Part shown: positions 17,886 to 27,957 of the stretch, piece after piece
How positions within the stretch are numbered: position 1 is the first letter of the stretch
Layout: the number at the start of each line of letters is the position of its first letter
Origin: Clostridia bacterium
Lineage (GTDB): Bacteria; Bacillota; Clostridia; TANB77; CAG-508
DNA length: 39,144 bases
Assembly (NCBI GenBank): GCA_017625035.1
Contig: JAGALX010000012.1
Coordinates: 1-39,144 of the forward strand
Reading direction: 5' to 3'
Translations under genes and position numbers: made by a program
The notes under the pieces: generated by a model
Databases searched by the model: none
Told to the model about the DNA's origin: nothing
Seen by the model: the letters and a program-made list of their open reading frames with translations, nothing else

Positions 17886-18317
17886 TTAACCAGTCCGTTT
17901 GAACCAATTTTTGATTTTTGTAAAAATTGATTCTTTATATTCTGGCATAGCAATAGATTTTTCAGTTGTTTCTACTATTGCTGTTTTATCCTTAAATATG
18001 TTACTTGGATTATACTTTTCTGCCTTTTCTTTTTCTTCTTTTAGTTGATTTTGTCTTAATAAATTTTCTAATGTTTGTTTCTGCTTTTCATTTGCAAAAT
18101 AATCTCTAAATAAAGAAATCAAAATTGCATTTGCTTCTTTAGATATCTTCTGTTTTGATAAATCTACTTTAGGATTAATTGAATATTTATACTCTCTATC
18201 CATATTATTTTTATAAAACTCTATTTTTTCAATAGGAATTTTAGAATATTCTTCTCTTGAAAAATGATTTAGTATTTCTATAACTTCTGTATAGGCTCTA
18301 GCATATGTAATAATCAT
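17886..18317 (-). CDS. Unrecognised 143-residue protein
   Basis: I do not recognise a domain. The protein is hydrophilic and mostly helical, with no signal peptide or membrane segment. It has a compact N-terminal part (1-105: MIITYARAYTEVIEIL ... ANAILISLFRDYFAN), a Lys/Glu-rich helix (about 85-115), and a basic C-terminal end with Trp (IKNWFKRTG). Its ATG overlaps the stop of the upstream gene by four bases (ATGA), so translation is coupled and the two products probably act together. It is the last gene of the 19700-17886 operon, next to the asnB terminator. The gene shows no sign of decay. Confidence 0.75.
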   Translation of the reverse strand: MIITYARAYTEVIEILNHFSREEYSKIPIEKIEFYKNNMDREYKYSINPKVDLSKQKISKEANAILISLFRDYFANEKQKQTLENLLRQNQLKEEKEKAEKYNPSNIFKDKTAIVETTEKSIAMPEYKESIFTKIKNWFKRTG

Positions 18318-18829
18318 TTTATAGCTTTTACCTCCCTCTGATTTTGTTTTTCTGGTCCTTTTTCAATAGCCTCTACTCTCGCTACATCTTGAGCTGTAGT
18401 CCCTTCATTAATTGCTTTTTTAACAACTTTTTCCATCGTTATTTCAGGTAGACCTTCGTGTACTTTTTTATCTTCATTACGCATCTTACCAACTAACTCT
18501 CTATCACTCGGACTTTCTACTATTTTTTTAGCTTTTTCTGCCGGAAATTGCCATCCTCTTGATAGATTAATTTTATCTCTAGTCGTTTCTGAACAAAATT
18601 CATTTATTGCATTATCTGTTGCTTTTAAGATTTCTTGTGTATTTCTTTTCTCTTTTTCCGCGTATTTCAAATCATTTTGTAGTTTTATTTGGTTATCTAA
18701 GCTTTCATCTATTTGATCTAATAATTCTGCTTCAAATTCTGAAGCTTTCCTTGCTACTCCATATTCTAATTTTGTATCTATTTCTGCTATTAATTTTTTC
18801 AATTCTATCCCTTGTGAAGCTTGTTTCAT
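18314..18829 (-). CDS. Unrecognised 171-residue coiled-coil protein
   Basis: No known domain recognised. A long charged coiled-coil-like stretch (about 8-80, with alternating Glu/Lys/Leu) is followed by a segment with a conserved-looking core (SRGWQFPAEKAKKIVESPSDRELVGKM shortened: about 93-118) and a Lys/Glu-rich tail. No signal peptide or membrane helix. It starts 13 bp after the 285-residue gene and overlaps the following gene by four bases, so all three form a tight operon. The order (large protein, coiled-coil partner, small protein) is compatible with a complex. No function is assigned. Confidence 0.75.
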   Translation of the reverse strand: MKQASQGIELKKLIAEIDTKLEYGVARKASEFEAELLDQIDESLDNQIKLQNDLKYAEKEKRNTQEILKATDNAINEFCSETTRDKINLSRGWQFPAEKAKKIVESPSDRELVGKMRNEDKKVHEGLPEITMEKVVKKAINEGTTAQDVARVEAIEKGPEKQNQREVKAIK

Positions 18830-18842
18830 AATATTACCAAAA

Positions 18843-19700
18843 TCAGCAATAAGTTGTCCGAGATGTTATTGGCACAAAACTTTCTCCCTGAGAATTTAAT
18901 ATAGAATTTTCTAAAGCTTTACTTAATGCACTTGATAAACATGCAGACATAGCCTTTCCTGAATGTTTATACTTTTTTAGACTATGCTCTCCATCGCCCT
19001 TGAATAGGTATGCAATTTCATTTTTTGAATATAAAAAAACGCTTTCTCCAATTGCAGATTCCGAAACTTTTTTGCACTCTTCTAAAGTAATATTATCACT
19101 AACTTCTGAATCATTTATATCTTTAAATGAAATACAAGTTGATTTTTGTGTACCTGTTAATCTATCTGTTGCAATTGGAAACATACACATTTGAGATTGA
19201 ATTTTTTTACATTCTTCATCAGTATATCCTAATTCGTGCATTTTATTGAGTAGATTTTTTTCAATAGATTGCACTACTAAAGTTCCATCACAATAACTCA
19301 TAATATTAACATTTCTCATATTTTTCATCGCCTGAGTAGAATCTATTTTTGTTCCATTACTAGAGATTAACGGTAATAAATATTGAGTTGCGAATGTATC
19401 TATTCTCTCATCTTCTGTCATTTTTCTATCTTGACTTTTACTATCTAATTTCATTGATAAAAATTTAATAGGAAAATCTTTTAAGCAAAAACCAGCATTT
19501 CTATGTCCTCTTACCCTCATTCTTGCCATTTCCATTCCTTGTTTTGTTGTTCCAAAAACATTTTTATCAAAGTGTATACCTCCAGCCGAAATACATAACA
19601 AACATGGACCATCAAAAAAAGGATTTTCCGATTCTTCTATCGCTCTTTGACCATATAAATTTGCTTGGCTTTTGGGTACTGCCTCATATAATTTATACAT
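18843..19700 (-). CDS. Unrecognised 285-residue protein, first gene of a three-gene operon
   Basis: I do not recognise the family. The protein looks globular and cytoplasmic (no signal peptide, no membrane helix) and contains nine Cys, several in hydrophobic strands (CLLCISAGGIHF, NIMSYCDGTLVV, MSACLSSALSKAL). The region EECKKIQSQMCMFPIATDRL followed by STCISFKDIND looks like a well-packed domain. TGGAGG precedes the ATG. A sigma-A-like promoter at 19771-19799 would give about a 65-nt leader. The following two genes are tightly linked. The setting, between asnB and ligA and next to a degraded HAD gene, suggests an accessory locus. Confidence 0.75.
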   Translation of the reverse strand: MYKLYEAVPKSQANLYGQRAIEESENPFFDGPCLLCISAGGIHFDKNVFGTTKQGMEMARMRVRGHRNAGFCLKDFPIKFLSMKLDSKSQDRKMTEDERIDTFATQYLLPLISSNGTKIDSTQAMKNMRNVNIMSYCDGTLVVQSIEKNLLNKMHELGYTDEECKKIQSQMCMFPIATDRLTGTQKSTCISFKDINDSEVSDNITLEECKKVSESAIGESVFLYSKNEIAYLFKGDGEHSLKKYKHSGKAMSACLSSALSKALENSILNSQGESFVPITSRTTYC

Positions 19701-19770
19701 ATTTTTCCTCCATTTATCCCATTTAACAACTTTTTACATAAAATTCAAAATATACATCAACTTCATTATC

Positions 19771-19799
19771 ATTATAGCAATATAGCTAAAATATTACAA
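19771..19799 (-). promoter_or_regulatory. Sigma-A promoter of the three-gene unknown operon
   Basis: TTGTAA (19794-19799), 17-nt spacer and a perfect TATAAT (19771-19776) on the minus strand, about 70 bp before the ATG at 19700. It overlaps the end of the HAD gene remnant. Confidence 0.65.
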
Positions 19800-19994
19800 C
19801 ACATTTTTCTTCAGTCTTTATAACAGCATTAATTATATAATTATATTTATTTTTTATTTCATTTAATTTATTTTTACCAAATTTTTTACATATATATTTT
19901 TTGAAAAACTTGGTGTTATAAACCAATTACCAGAAACTGGCCCTGCTAGTACTTTTCCAAAATCTAGAATTAAATATTTCTGTTTGTAGTCCAT
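19786..19994 (-). pseudogene. Remnant of a HAD-family hydrolase gene
   Basis: A good ribosome site (AAGGAG, 6 nt before ATG at 19994) starts a frame reading MDYKQKYLILDFGKVLAGP and so on for 43 residues to a stop at 19863. LDFGKVLAGP is the N-terminal motif I of HAD-like phosphatases annotated in clostridia. After one frameshift near 19884 the next frame continues sensibly (KFGKNKLNEIKNKYN ... KTEEK) to a stop at 19786, and the rest of the enzyme (over 150 residues with motifs II-III) is absent. So this is a frameshifted, truncated gene whose 3' part has been lost, next to the three-gene unknown operon. Confidence 0.65.
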
Positions 19995-20007
19995 TTAGTC
20001 TCCTTTT

Positions 20008-20343
20008 CTAGTACCAATATGCTAATTTCAAAAAAGAATTTACAAGTTTAGTTTGCTCTTGTAACTCATCTAATGTTGAAACATTAAAGTCTTCTCCTTT
20101 TATGTCTCTTGCTTCAATAGTCCACAAAAATGCTTTTAATCTAGGAAATTTTTGTATATTATTGTTCATAAAATTTACTAAATCACATAATTTTTTATAC
20201 AAGTCACTTTTACTATCTTTTTCTTTCTTAAATTTATCTAAATCAACAATAAGACTTAATGGCTCAGATACCTTTACTCTATAGCTCTCTTTGTCCATTG
20301 AATCTATAAAATTTTTATAACTTTCACAAAAAATCCTATACAT
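20008..20343 (-). CDS. Unrecognised 111-residue protein
   Basis: Not recognised. A small hydrophilic helical protein starting MYRIFCESYKNFIDSM, with a central Lys/Asp-rich stretch, the phrase FPRLKAFLWTIEARD and a C-terminal helix ending LKLAYWY. No signal peptide or membrane segment. AGGGAGA lies just upstream of the ATG. It ends 13 bp before the start of the HAD remnant and follows the DUF4116 gene with a 54-bp gap, so it belongs to the same minus-strand accessory run. Confidence 0.7.
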   Translation of the reverse strand: MYRIFCESYKNFIDSMDKESYRVKVSEPLSLIVDLDKFKKEKDSKSDLYKKLCDLVNFMNNNIQKFPRLKAFLWTIEARDIKGEDFNVSTLDELQEQTKLVNSFLKLAYWY

Positions 20344-20397
20344 TATATTTCTCCCTAAAAATTTTTAATTTTTCTATAAACTCATCCTTTCGGTTAT

Positions 20398-20922
20398 TTA
20401 CTCCTGTGGCGGATTCATTATATTTTGAATATCTTCATCATCTTTGATTTCATCTGCAATATAACTAAAAGCTTTTTTATTTTGTTTTATTGTTGCTATT
20501 GCTATATCTTTATCAGCTCTTAATCTTTTACTTGCATATTTTAGAATAATTCCTTTATTGCTTACAGCAGCAAGAACAACATCTTTATCATCTCTTAGTT
20601 TTTGACTTGCATAGTATAAAACTTGTCCATCTCTACTTGCTGCTTTTAAAACAACATCTTTATCGTCTCTTAAATCTTCACTTGCATAGCATAAGACCCA
20701 TCCTTTTACTTCCACCGCAGCTAATAATATATCTTTATCATTTTTTAATCTTTCACTTGCAAATTCTAGAGCTCCACCATCACATTTTACCGCTTCTAAA
20801 ACTAATTCTTTATCATCTTGTAATTCTGGACTTGCCCACTCTAGTAATAGCCCATCTTCTTTTACATATTCTATAAATTTTTCTTTGTCATTAGCATTTT
20901 CTTTTACTAGTTCAATATCCAT
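20398..20922 (-). CDS. DUF4116 repeat protein
   Basis: A 174-residue protein made almost wholly of about six 25-residue DUF4116 repeats with the pattern DDKDVVL-AAV---G--L-YAS--LR. These repeats form paired helices and occur in scattered bacteria, protists and amoeba-associated microbes; no biochemical role is known. Adjacent repeats are similar but not identical at DNA level, so recent slippage is not evident. No signal peptide is present, so the product is probably cytoplasmic. It precedes the 111-residue gene and follows a 79-residue gene in an accessory run. The repeats suggest a protein-interaction surface (inference). Confidence 0.85.
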   Translation of the reverse strand: MDIELVKENANDKEKFIEYVKEDGLLLEWASPELQDDKELVLEAVKCDGGALEFASERLKNDKDILLAAVEVKGWVLCYASEDLRDDKDVVLKAASRDGQVLYYASQKLRDDKDVVLAAVSNKGIILKYASKRLRADKDIAIATIKQNKKAFSYIADEIKDDEDIQNIMNPPQE

Positions 20923-20949
20923 AACTCCGCTCTCTTTCTGTTCTATCTT

Positions 20950-21189
20950 TTATACTCTAGCTTTATATTCAAAATCTTCCATAAAAGGAAATATCTCAAA
21001 AAGTCGTTTATGTGTTATCATTTGCATTCTTGCTAAAGGATTTTTTGGATTATCTGATAATAATTCTTGTGTATAACAGTTTTCAGATGTTTTATATATT
21101 AAATATCTATTTCTAACATATGTAAAATATATTTGATATCCAGCATCTAAAATTTTTTCTAGTTCTTCAAATGTATATTCTAAATTCAT
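20950..21189 (-). CDS. Small unrecognised 79-residue protein
   Basis: Begins MNLEYTFEELEKILDAGYQIYFTYVRNRYLIYKT, alternating helix and two strands, then a short helix (ITHKRLFEIFPFMEDFEY). No membrane helix or cysteine pair of note. GGGAGA stands before the ATG at usual spacing. It is the first gene of the accessory run after the ligA 3' end (27 bp before the DUF4116 gene), so it is probably co-transcribed with that gene. Function unknown. Confidence 0.7.
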   Translation of the reverse strand: MNLEYTFEELEKILDAGYQIYFTYVRNRYLIYKTSENCYTQELLSDNPKNPLARMQMITHKRLFEIFPFMEDFEYKARV

Positions 21190-21233
21190 GTTTTTTCTCC
21201 CATTTAAATTTTTGTATTAATTCATAATATTTT

Positions 21234-21277
21234 AGGTTTTAAACATATAAATTTTAAAATTACTATGTTTAAAACCT
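21234..21277. terminator. Palindromic hairpin after ligA
   Basis: Perfect 13-bp stem (21234-21246 with 21265-21277; AGGTTTTAAACAT) and an 18-nt loop, between the ligA stop and the 79-residue gene. No long T-run follows on the minus strand, so termination is uncertain. Confidence 0.45.
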
Positions 21278-21293
21278 TTAAAATTTATATTTT

Positions 21294-23315
<2,022 letters not shown>

Positions 23316-23319
23316 TCAT

Positions 23320-23373
23320 AAAAAAACCTCTAAGCTTAATTACAAATATTAACTTGTAAATTATCTTCGAGGT
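23320..23373 (-). terminator. Terminator of the uridine kinase-like operon
   Basis: On the minus strand a long imperfect stem (CCTC/GAGG base at 23327-23330 and 23369-23372, inner TTACAA/TTGTAA) is followed by seven T. It lies 44 bp past the stop of the zinc-ribbon membrane gene and just before ligA. Confidence 0.75.
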
Positions 23374-23416
23374 GCCTTTTAACTAAAATTTTTATTTAAA
23401 CTTTTTTATGCTATTA

Positions 23417-24151
23417 CTAATATTCATCATTACATTTATATTTATCAGTTTCATTTTTTATATTATAAAAGTAATGCATTGGTGATCCATAGTCCCCTGG
23501 TCTTTCATAAAATTGATATTCCATACCACTATTATCAACAATTCTAAAATTATATTCTCCATCGTCAACTTTTATATTGTAATATGTTATATGACCATAT
23601 GTTTCATCCCATGTATATATTTTTTCTTTTGTTATATTTCCATCATCATTAACAATAATTGTATTACCTTTAATCTCAACTATTAAATCAGTTGTATCTG
23701 ATATATATTTCCCCTGAAATTCTGTAGGCAATTCATACGAATTAAACATTCCCCCAAAAAAACCTATAAAAGCAAAAACCGCAATTATTGCTGATTTTAA
23801 ATATGGTAATTTATTAAATATTTTTAGTTTTAATGGAAGAATTGATATTATCCCCGCTAAAATTAAAATTATTCCATATATTGGATTTGAAAAAGAACAA
23901 ATTGCCAATCCTACAATAATAAGCAAACATGAAACTATTCCATAACTTAACCATTTTAATATTTCTGCAGTTTTATTTACATAGATTCTTTTTGCATTTT
24001 GCTCATTAATTGGATTATACATATTTTCTTTCTTATATTCTATTAAAACAAAAGTTCCACAATAAGCACATGTTGCAGATTTATCATCTAATTTAAATTT
24101 AATATTGGCTCCACAATTTGGACATCTTTTTTGTATTAGTCTTATTTCCAT
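23417..24151 (-). CDS. Zinc-ribbon membrane protein of unknown function
   Basis: A 244-residue protein with an N-terminal zinc ribbon (Cys10, Cys13, Cys28, Cys31), a linker, and three hydrophobic segments: about 67-87, 90-107 and 117-137. A C-terminal domain (about 145-244) looks beta-rich, with an EIKGNTIIVNDDG strand pair and GYxxx-Tyr-rich region, probably outside the cell. This layout resembles other clostridial zinc-ribbon membrane proteins without known function. It is the last gene of the operon with pgsA (18-bp gap) and is followed by a terminator. No catalytic motif seen. Confidence 0.75.
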   Translation of the reverse strand: MEIRLIQKRCPNCGANIKFKLDDKSATCAYCGTFVLIEYKKENMYNPINEQNAKRIYVNKTAEILKWLSYGIVSCLLIIVGLAICSFSNPIYGIILILAGIISILPLKLKIFNKLPYLKSAIIAVFAFIGFFGGMFNSYELPTEFQGKYISDTTDLIVEIKGNTIIVNDDGNITKEKIYTWDETYGHITYYNIKVDDGEYNFRIVDNSGMEYQFYERPGDYGSPMHYFYNIKNETDKYKCNDEY

Positions 24152-24169
24152 ATTTTTTTCCTTATACTT

Positions 24170-24772
24170 TTATTTATCTAATAATATATCTTTTCCATTT
24201 TTTATATAATCCCAACCTGAGAAAACAGTTGCAATTATTGAAATAGTTAGCATTCCTGTACTTAATATATTTAGTAATAAATTTATTCCTGTTAAACTTC
24301 CATCTAAAAATTTTCCAAAAGAATTCATATCAATTAATGCTACTATTAATCCTACCATTTGAGTAACAGTTTTTAATTTTCCCCATATAGATGCTGCAAT
24401 TACATTTCCAGATTTTTCTACAGCTATTAATCTGTAACCAGATACTAAAAACTCTCTGAAAAGCACTATAATTGGAATCCACGCTGGTAATCTTAAGGCT
24501 TCTACTAACATTATCATTGCAGCTAAAACTAAAATTTTATCTGCTATTGGATCTAAAAATTTTCCAAATGTTGTAACTTCGTTTCTTGCTCTTGCTAAAT
24601 ATCCATCTAATTTATCTGTAATAGATGCTATTACAAATATTAAAGTAACAAGTAACCACGTGATTGGAATATTAAATAAACTTCCCTCTAATGGTAAAAA
24701 TGGTATTATTACCATTATTGGAACCAATATTATTCTAAATATAGTTAATTTATTTGGTAAATTCATAAACAT
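24170..24772 (-). CDS. pgsA: CDP-diacylglycerol-glycerol-3-phosphate 3-phosphatidyltransferase
   Basis: Integral membrane enzyme that makes phosphatidylglycerol phosphate from CDP-diacylglycerol and glycerol-3-phosphate. The CDP-alcohol phosphatidyltransferase motif D-G-x2-A-R-x8-G-x3-D-x3-D is complete in DKLDGYLARARNEVTTFGKF and the following LDPIAD. At 200 residues it has about five membrane helices. Two ATG codons lie two codons apart (24772 and 24766) behind AAAAGGAAA; the spacing fits either. It lies 63 bp after the RNHCP gene and 18 bp before the zinc-ribbon membrane gene. Confidence 0.95.
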   Translation of the reverse strand: MFMNLPNKLTIFRIILVPIMVIIPFLPLEGSLFNIPITWLLVTLIFVIASITDKLDGYLARARNEVTTFGKFLDPIADKILVLAAMIMLVEALRLPAWIPIIVLFREFLVSGYRLIAVEKSGNVIAASIWGKLKTVTQMVGLIVALIDMNSFGKFLDGSLTGINLLLNILSTGMLTISIIATVFSGWDYIKNGKDILLDK

Positions 24773-24835
24773 TTTCCTTTTATAATATATTTAGGTTTTT
24801 AAAAAGGATATACCTATAAACCTATTATTTTATTA

Positions 24836-25156
24836 TTAAATAATTTCATTATTTGCACTTAATTTTATAATTAAATCCATATCATCATCATTTGCAGCTT
24901 TATTTTTTCGTATCATTCCACACTTTTTACACTTAAAAACAATTACATATCCTTTTTTAGGATTAATTTCGATTCCTATTGGAACTAGCATCCCGTGACA
25001 GTTTTCGTTTCTATCTCCTGGATTTATATCTACATGTTTAGAGTGTAAACAATATGGGCAATGATTTCTGCATGTATATCCTAGTTTTTCAACTTTTTTT
25101 CCACAGTTTTCACAAATAAATTCTTCATCTATTTTTGTAAACAGACTATCCTCCAT
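24836..25156 (-). CDS. RNHCP domain protein
   Basis: A small (106 residues) soluble protein of the RNHCP family, named after its motif, here RNHCPYCL (30-37). It has three Cys pairs: Cys15/18 (CENC), Cys33/36 and CKKC in the C-terminal part, so it probably binds zinc. The family is widespread in Firmicutes, with no established activity. It lies in an operon with a uridine kinase-like gene (30 bp upstream) and pgsA (63 bp downstream). An AGAGGA site is 13 nt before ATG, which is a little far. Confidence 0.85.
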   Translation of the reverse strand: MEDSLFTKIDEEFICENCGKKVEKLGYTCRNHCPYCLHSKHVDINPGDRNENCHGMLVPIGIEINPKKGYVIVFKCKKCGMIRKNKAANDDDMDLIIKLSANNEII

Positions 25157-25186
25157 AAATTTATCATTCCTCTCAAAATAATCTAT

Positions 25187-26824
25187 TTATTTTTCATGAA
25201 ATATACTTCCACCAATAAATTCTCTTAATAAAGAATTTGTTGGCACATATTCTGCAGGAACAGAATTAAAGTATTCTAACATTGATAATAATTTTTTAGC
25301 CTCTGAATACTCTGGATGTGAATTATCAATTTCTTTTAATAGTGGAATTGCATAATCTTTTAATACTGCAATTTCATATATTAAAGATGAGTTAAACATA
25401 CTATCTGCTTGCTCTTGATATGGAAATATATTTCGCTCTTCCCCCCTATTTACAGAATCCCACATTTTTAAAGTATGTAGTGCACTGTATCCTCTAAATT
25501 GATTGTCTCTTACAATTCTTCTTATTAATCTTGAGTCTGTTGTTGAAATTCTGTTGTTAAAATCTAAGTTTAATACTGTTAAACAGCTAATATAAATTTT
25601 GTATTTTTGTTCTTTTGGAATTAATGTTGTAAGCCTATCGTTTAAGCAATGAATTCCCTCAATTACTAGAATTTGATCATCTTTTAAACGCATTTTTTCG
25701 CCATTATATTTTTTGGTTCCTTCTTCAAAATCAAATGTTGGAACATCTATTTCTTCTCCATTTAACAATTTCAAAATATGATCATTAAATAATTTTGTAT
25801 CAATGGCTTCAATACATTCAAAATCATAATTTCCATCTGCATCTTTTGGATTGTCTTTTCTTTCTACAAAATAATTATCTACCGACATCGTTACTGGTTT
25901 TAATCCATTTAATCTTAGTTGTATCCCAAGTCTTTGTGCAAATGTTGTTTTTCCTGAAGATGATGGTCCTGCAATTAATATTACTTTCACCTTTTTTCTT
26001 TTTACAATATCATCTGCAATACTTGCTAGTTTCTTTTCATGTAGAGCTTCGTCTAATAGTATATATTCTTTAATTTTATTTTTCTTTATTACTCTGTTTA
26101 ATTTATATAGTGTTTGAATATGTAATGTTTCATGTAAACTTTCGTATTCATCTAAAGTTTCTAATAATTTTTTGTTTTCTTCGAAATTAGGTAATTTTGT
26201 AATATCGTTTCTGTTTGGATATCTTATTAAAATTCCATTATGATATTTTACAATTTCATATAATTTTGCAAATCCGGTAGAAATTGGTAAAACACCGTAG
26301 AAATAATTATAGTAATCTTCACAATAATATAGGCTTACTTTATCTTTGTATCCATCTTCAATTTGAAGTCTTCCTTTTTCGTTTTTCTCTTTATTATAAA
26401 ATTCTTTTGCTTCTTTTTTTGACATTCTTTTTTTGATTATTGGTAAATCGCTATCTACTATTTCTTTGAATTTTTTATTTATATTTTGTATCATTTCATC
26501 ATTAACTTCTGCATCTATTACTTCACATAGCATTGAATTAGATAATTGAAAATTAATTTCGGTTTTAGCATTTGGATATAGGCTTTCAAATGCTTTTGTT
26601 AATATATATACTAAACCTCTTCTGTATATACGCATTCCATCTTTATCTTTTATGTCTATTAACTGTATTGTGCCATTTTCGTTTATTTCAAAATCTAATG
26701 ATTTTACTTCATTATTAAATCTGCAGGCGATTGCATTTTTTTGTGCTATTTCATTTTTTAATAAAGTACTAACTTTTACTTTTTCTGTATTAATTATTTT
26801 ATTTTTATATGTAATTTTAATCAT
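25187..26824 (-). CDS. Nucleoside (uridine) kinase family protein with TGS-like N-terminus
   Basis: Full-length 545-residue protein of the clostridial nucleoside kinase group. An N-terminal TGS/ubiquitin-like part (1-70) is followed by a threonyl-tRNA synthetase second-additional-like region (about 90-200), and the phosphoribulokinase/uridine kinase domain from about 275 with the P-loop GPSSSGKTTFAQRL and VIEGIHCLND. These proteins are annotated as uridine kinases or phosphoribulokinase-like; the exact substrate is unproven. GGGGG stands 5 nt before ATG. First gene of the operon with RNHCP, pgsA and zinc-ribbon genes. Confidence 0.85.
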   Translation of the reverse strand: MIKITYKNKIINTEKVKVSTLLKNEIAQKNAIACRFNNEVKSLDFEINENGTIQLIDIKDKDGMRIYRRGLVYILTKAFESLYPNAKTEINFQLSNSMLCEVIDAEVNDEMIQNINKKFKEIVDSDLPIIKKRMSKKEAKEFYNKEKNEKGRLQIEDGYKDKVSLYYCEDYYNYFYGVLPISTGFAKLYEIVKYHNGILIRYPNRNDITKLPNFEENKKLLETLDEYESLHETLHIQTLYKLNRVIKKNKIKEYILLDEALHEKKLASIADDIVKRKKVKVILIAGPSSSGKTTFAQRLGIQLRLNGLKPVTMSVDNYFVERKDNPKDADGNYDFECIEAIDTKLFNDHILKLLNGEEIDVPTFDFEEGTKKYNGEKMRLKDDQILVIEGIHCLNDRLTTLIPKEQKYKIYISCLTVLNLDFNNRISTTDSRLIRRIVRDNQFRGYSALHTLKMWDSVNRGEERNIFPYQEQADSMFNSSLIYEIAVLKDYAIPLLKEIDNSHPEYSEAKKLLSMLEYFNSVPAEYVPTNSLLREFIGGSIFHEK

Positions 26825-27161
26825 AAGTGCCCCCTATAAGAAATATATTGTTTAATAGGTAATTTAATTATACTAACAAAAATTATTTCTACTTATTTAT
26901 TTTATTGTTTAATTATATAAAAAATTTTTTATTTGTTATTATACCGCCGAAAAAATTTTAATTATCTTTATTATACTACCGAAAATTTTTTAATTATTTA
27001 TTTTATTATTTCTTATAAAAAAATTATTTTCGTCTATTTATTTTTTGTCGTTTTTAATCAAAAAAGTAGAAAAATTTTAAAATATAAAATCGTAAATCAA
27101 ACAAATATCAAGTTATATTAACACCCATATTTTATAACTATATTTTTTTTTAGTCAAGTAA
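26825..27161. other. AT-only gene-free stretch with a 32-bp tandem repeat
   Basis: More than 300 bp of extreme A+T with no believable gene. Bases 26938-26965 and 26970-26997 are 28-nt copies (4 mismatches, period 32), each carrying ACCGCCG or TACCGAAA in an AT background. It separates the divergent uridine kinase-like gene from the zinc-ribbon gene. It could carry promoter or curvature signals; I cannot assign a function. Confidence 0.5.
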
Positions 27162-27190
27162 TTGACAATAATATTCAATTGTATTATTAT
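27162..27190 (+). promoter_or_regulatory. Sigma-A promoter of the plus-strand zinc-ribbon gene
   Basis: TTGACA (27162-27167), 17-nt spacer and TATTAT (27185-27190), followed at 27204 by AAAGGAGG and ATG at 27219. Transcription would begin a few bases before the ribosome site. Confidence 0.75.
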
Positions 27191-27218
27191 ATATTTATTA
27201 AAAAAAGGAGGATTTTTT

Positions 27219-27881
27219 ATGAGTAAATTTTGTGAAAATTGTGGCTCTGAATTAAAAGATACAGAAAATGTATGTCCAAATTGTGGAGCTGCCGTAGAAG
27301 AAACTACAAAAAAGGATGTTAAAGTAGAAAATAGCACAGTAAATGAAACAACACCAAATACTGACAAAGGAGCAAAAAACAATAAAAAAACTTTTGCTTT
27401 AATTGGCGGAATTGCTGCTGCTGCTTTATTAGTAGTTATCATCATGATTGCATTATTAAGTGGTGGATACAAAAAACCAGTTGACAATATGTTAAAAGGT
27501 ATGCAAAAAGCTGATGCAAAAACTTTCTTAAAAGCTTTCCCTGAAGTAATGGTAGAAGATTTAGAAGATAAGTTAGATGATGAATATTTAGAAAAACAAT
27601 TAGAAGAGTTTGAAGAAGAATATGGCGAAAAAATCAAAATGTCATATAAAATCTTAGACAAAGAAAAAATCGATAAAGAAGATTTAGAAGATCTTCAAGA
27701 AAAATTAGAAGATCAATATGAAGATTCTAAAAAGAAATGTAAAGTAACAAAAGGTTACAAACTTACATTAAAAATGACAATAAAAGGTAAAGATGAAAAA
27801 GATACTGATTCAACAACTCTTAATGTTTATAAAATCGGTGGAAAATGGTGCTTAGGTGGAGCAGGTTCTTCACTATTCTAA
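27219..27881 (+). CDS. Zinc-ribbon membrane-anchored protein of unknown function
   Basis: A 220-residue protein with an N-terminal zinc ribbon (Cys5, Cys8, Cys19, Cys22), a Thr/Lys-rich linker, one membrane helix (about 60-80), and an extracytoplasmic acidic, helical domain (about 85-220) rich in Glu/Lys/Asp. A zinc ribbon plus one membrane helix plus an exported domain is a common clostridial design with unknown role. The start is the ATG at 27219 with AAAGGAGG seven bases upstream; an in-frame ATG 57 bases earlier (27162) overlaps the promoter and is rejected. A very strong terminator follows. Confidence 0.85.
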   Translation: MSKFCENCGSELKDTENVCPNCGAAVEETTKKDVKVENSTVNETTPNTDKGAKNNKKTFALIGGIAAAALLVVIIMIALLSGGYKKPVDNMLKGMQKADAKTFLKAFPEVMVEDLEDKLDDEYLEKQLEEFEEEYGEKIKMSYKILDKEKIDKEDLEDLQEKLEDQYEDSKKKCKVTKGYKLTLKMTIKGKDEKDTDSTTLNVYKIGGKWCLGGAGSSLF

Positions 27882-27883
27882 AT

Positions 27884-27930
27884 AAAATGAAAAAATTTAG
27901 GTAAAGTTATCACCTAAATTTTTTCATTTT
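27884..27930. terminator. Strong bidirectional terminator
   Basis: A perfect 19-bp stem (27884-27902 with 27912-27930) with a 9-nt loop, a T-rich right arm and an A-rich left arm. It starts 2 bp after the zinc-ribbon gene. Confidence 0.85.
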
Positions 27931-27957
27931 TATTTTTTAATTTTAAAATATTTCATT

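Noticed and set aside
27113..27661. 182-codon open frame on the minus strand
   Set aside because: It is the complement of the zinc-ribbon gene, has low-complexity Ser/Thr/Phe composition and no ribosome site.
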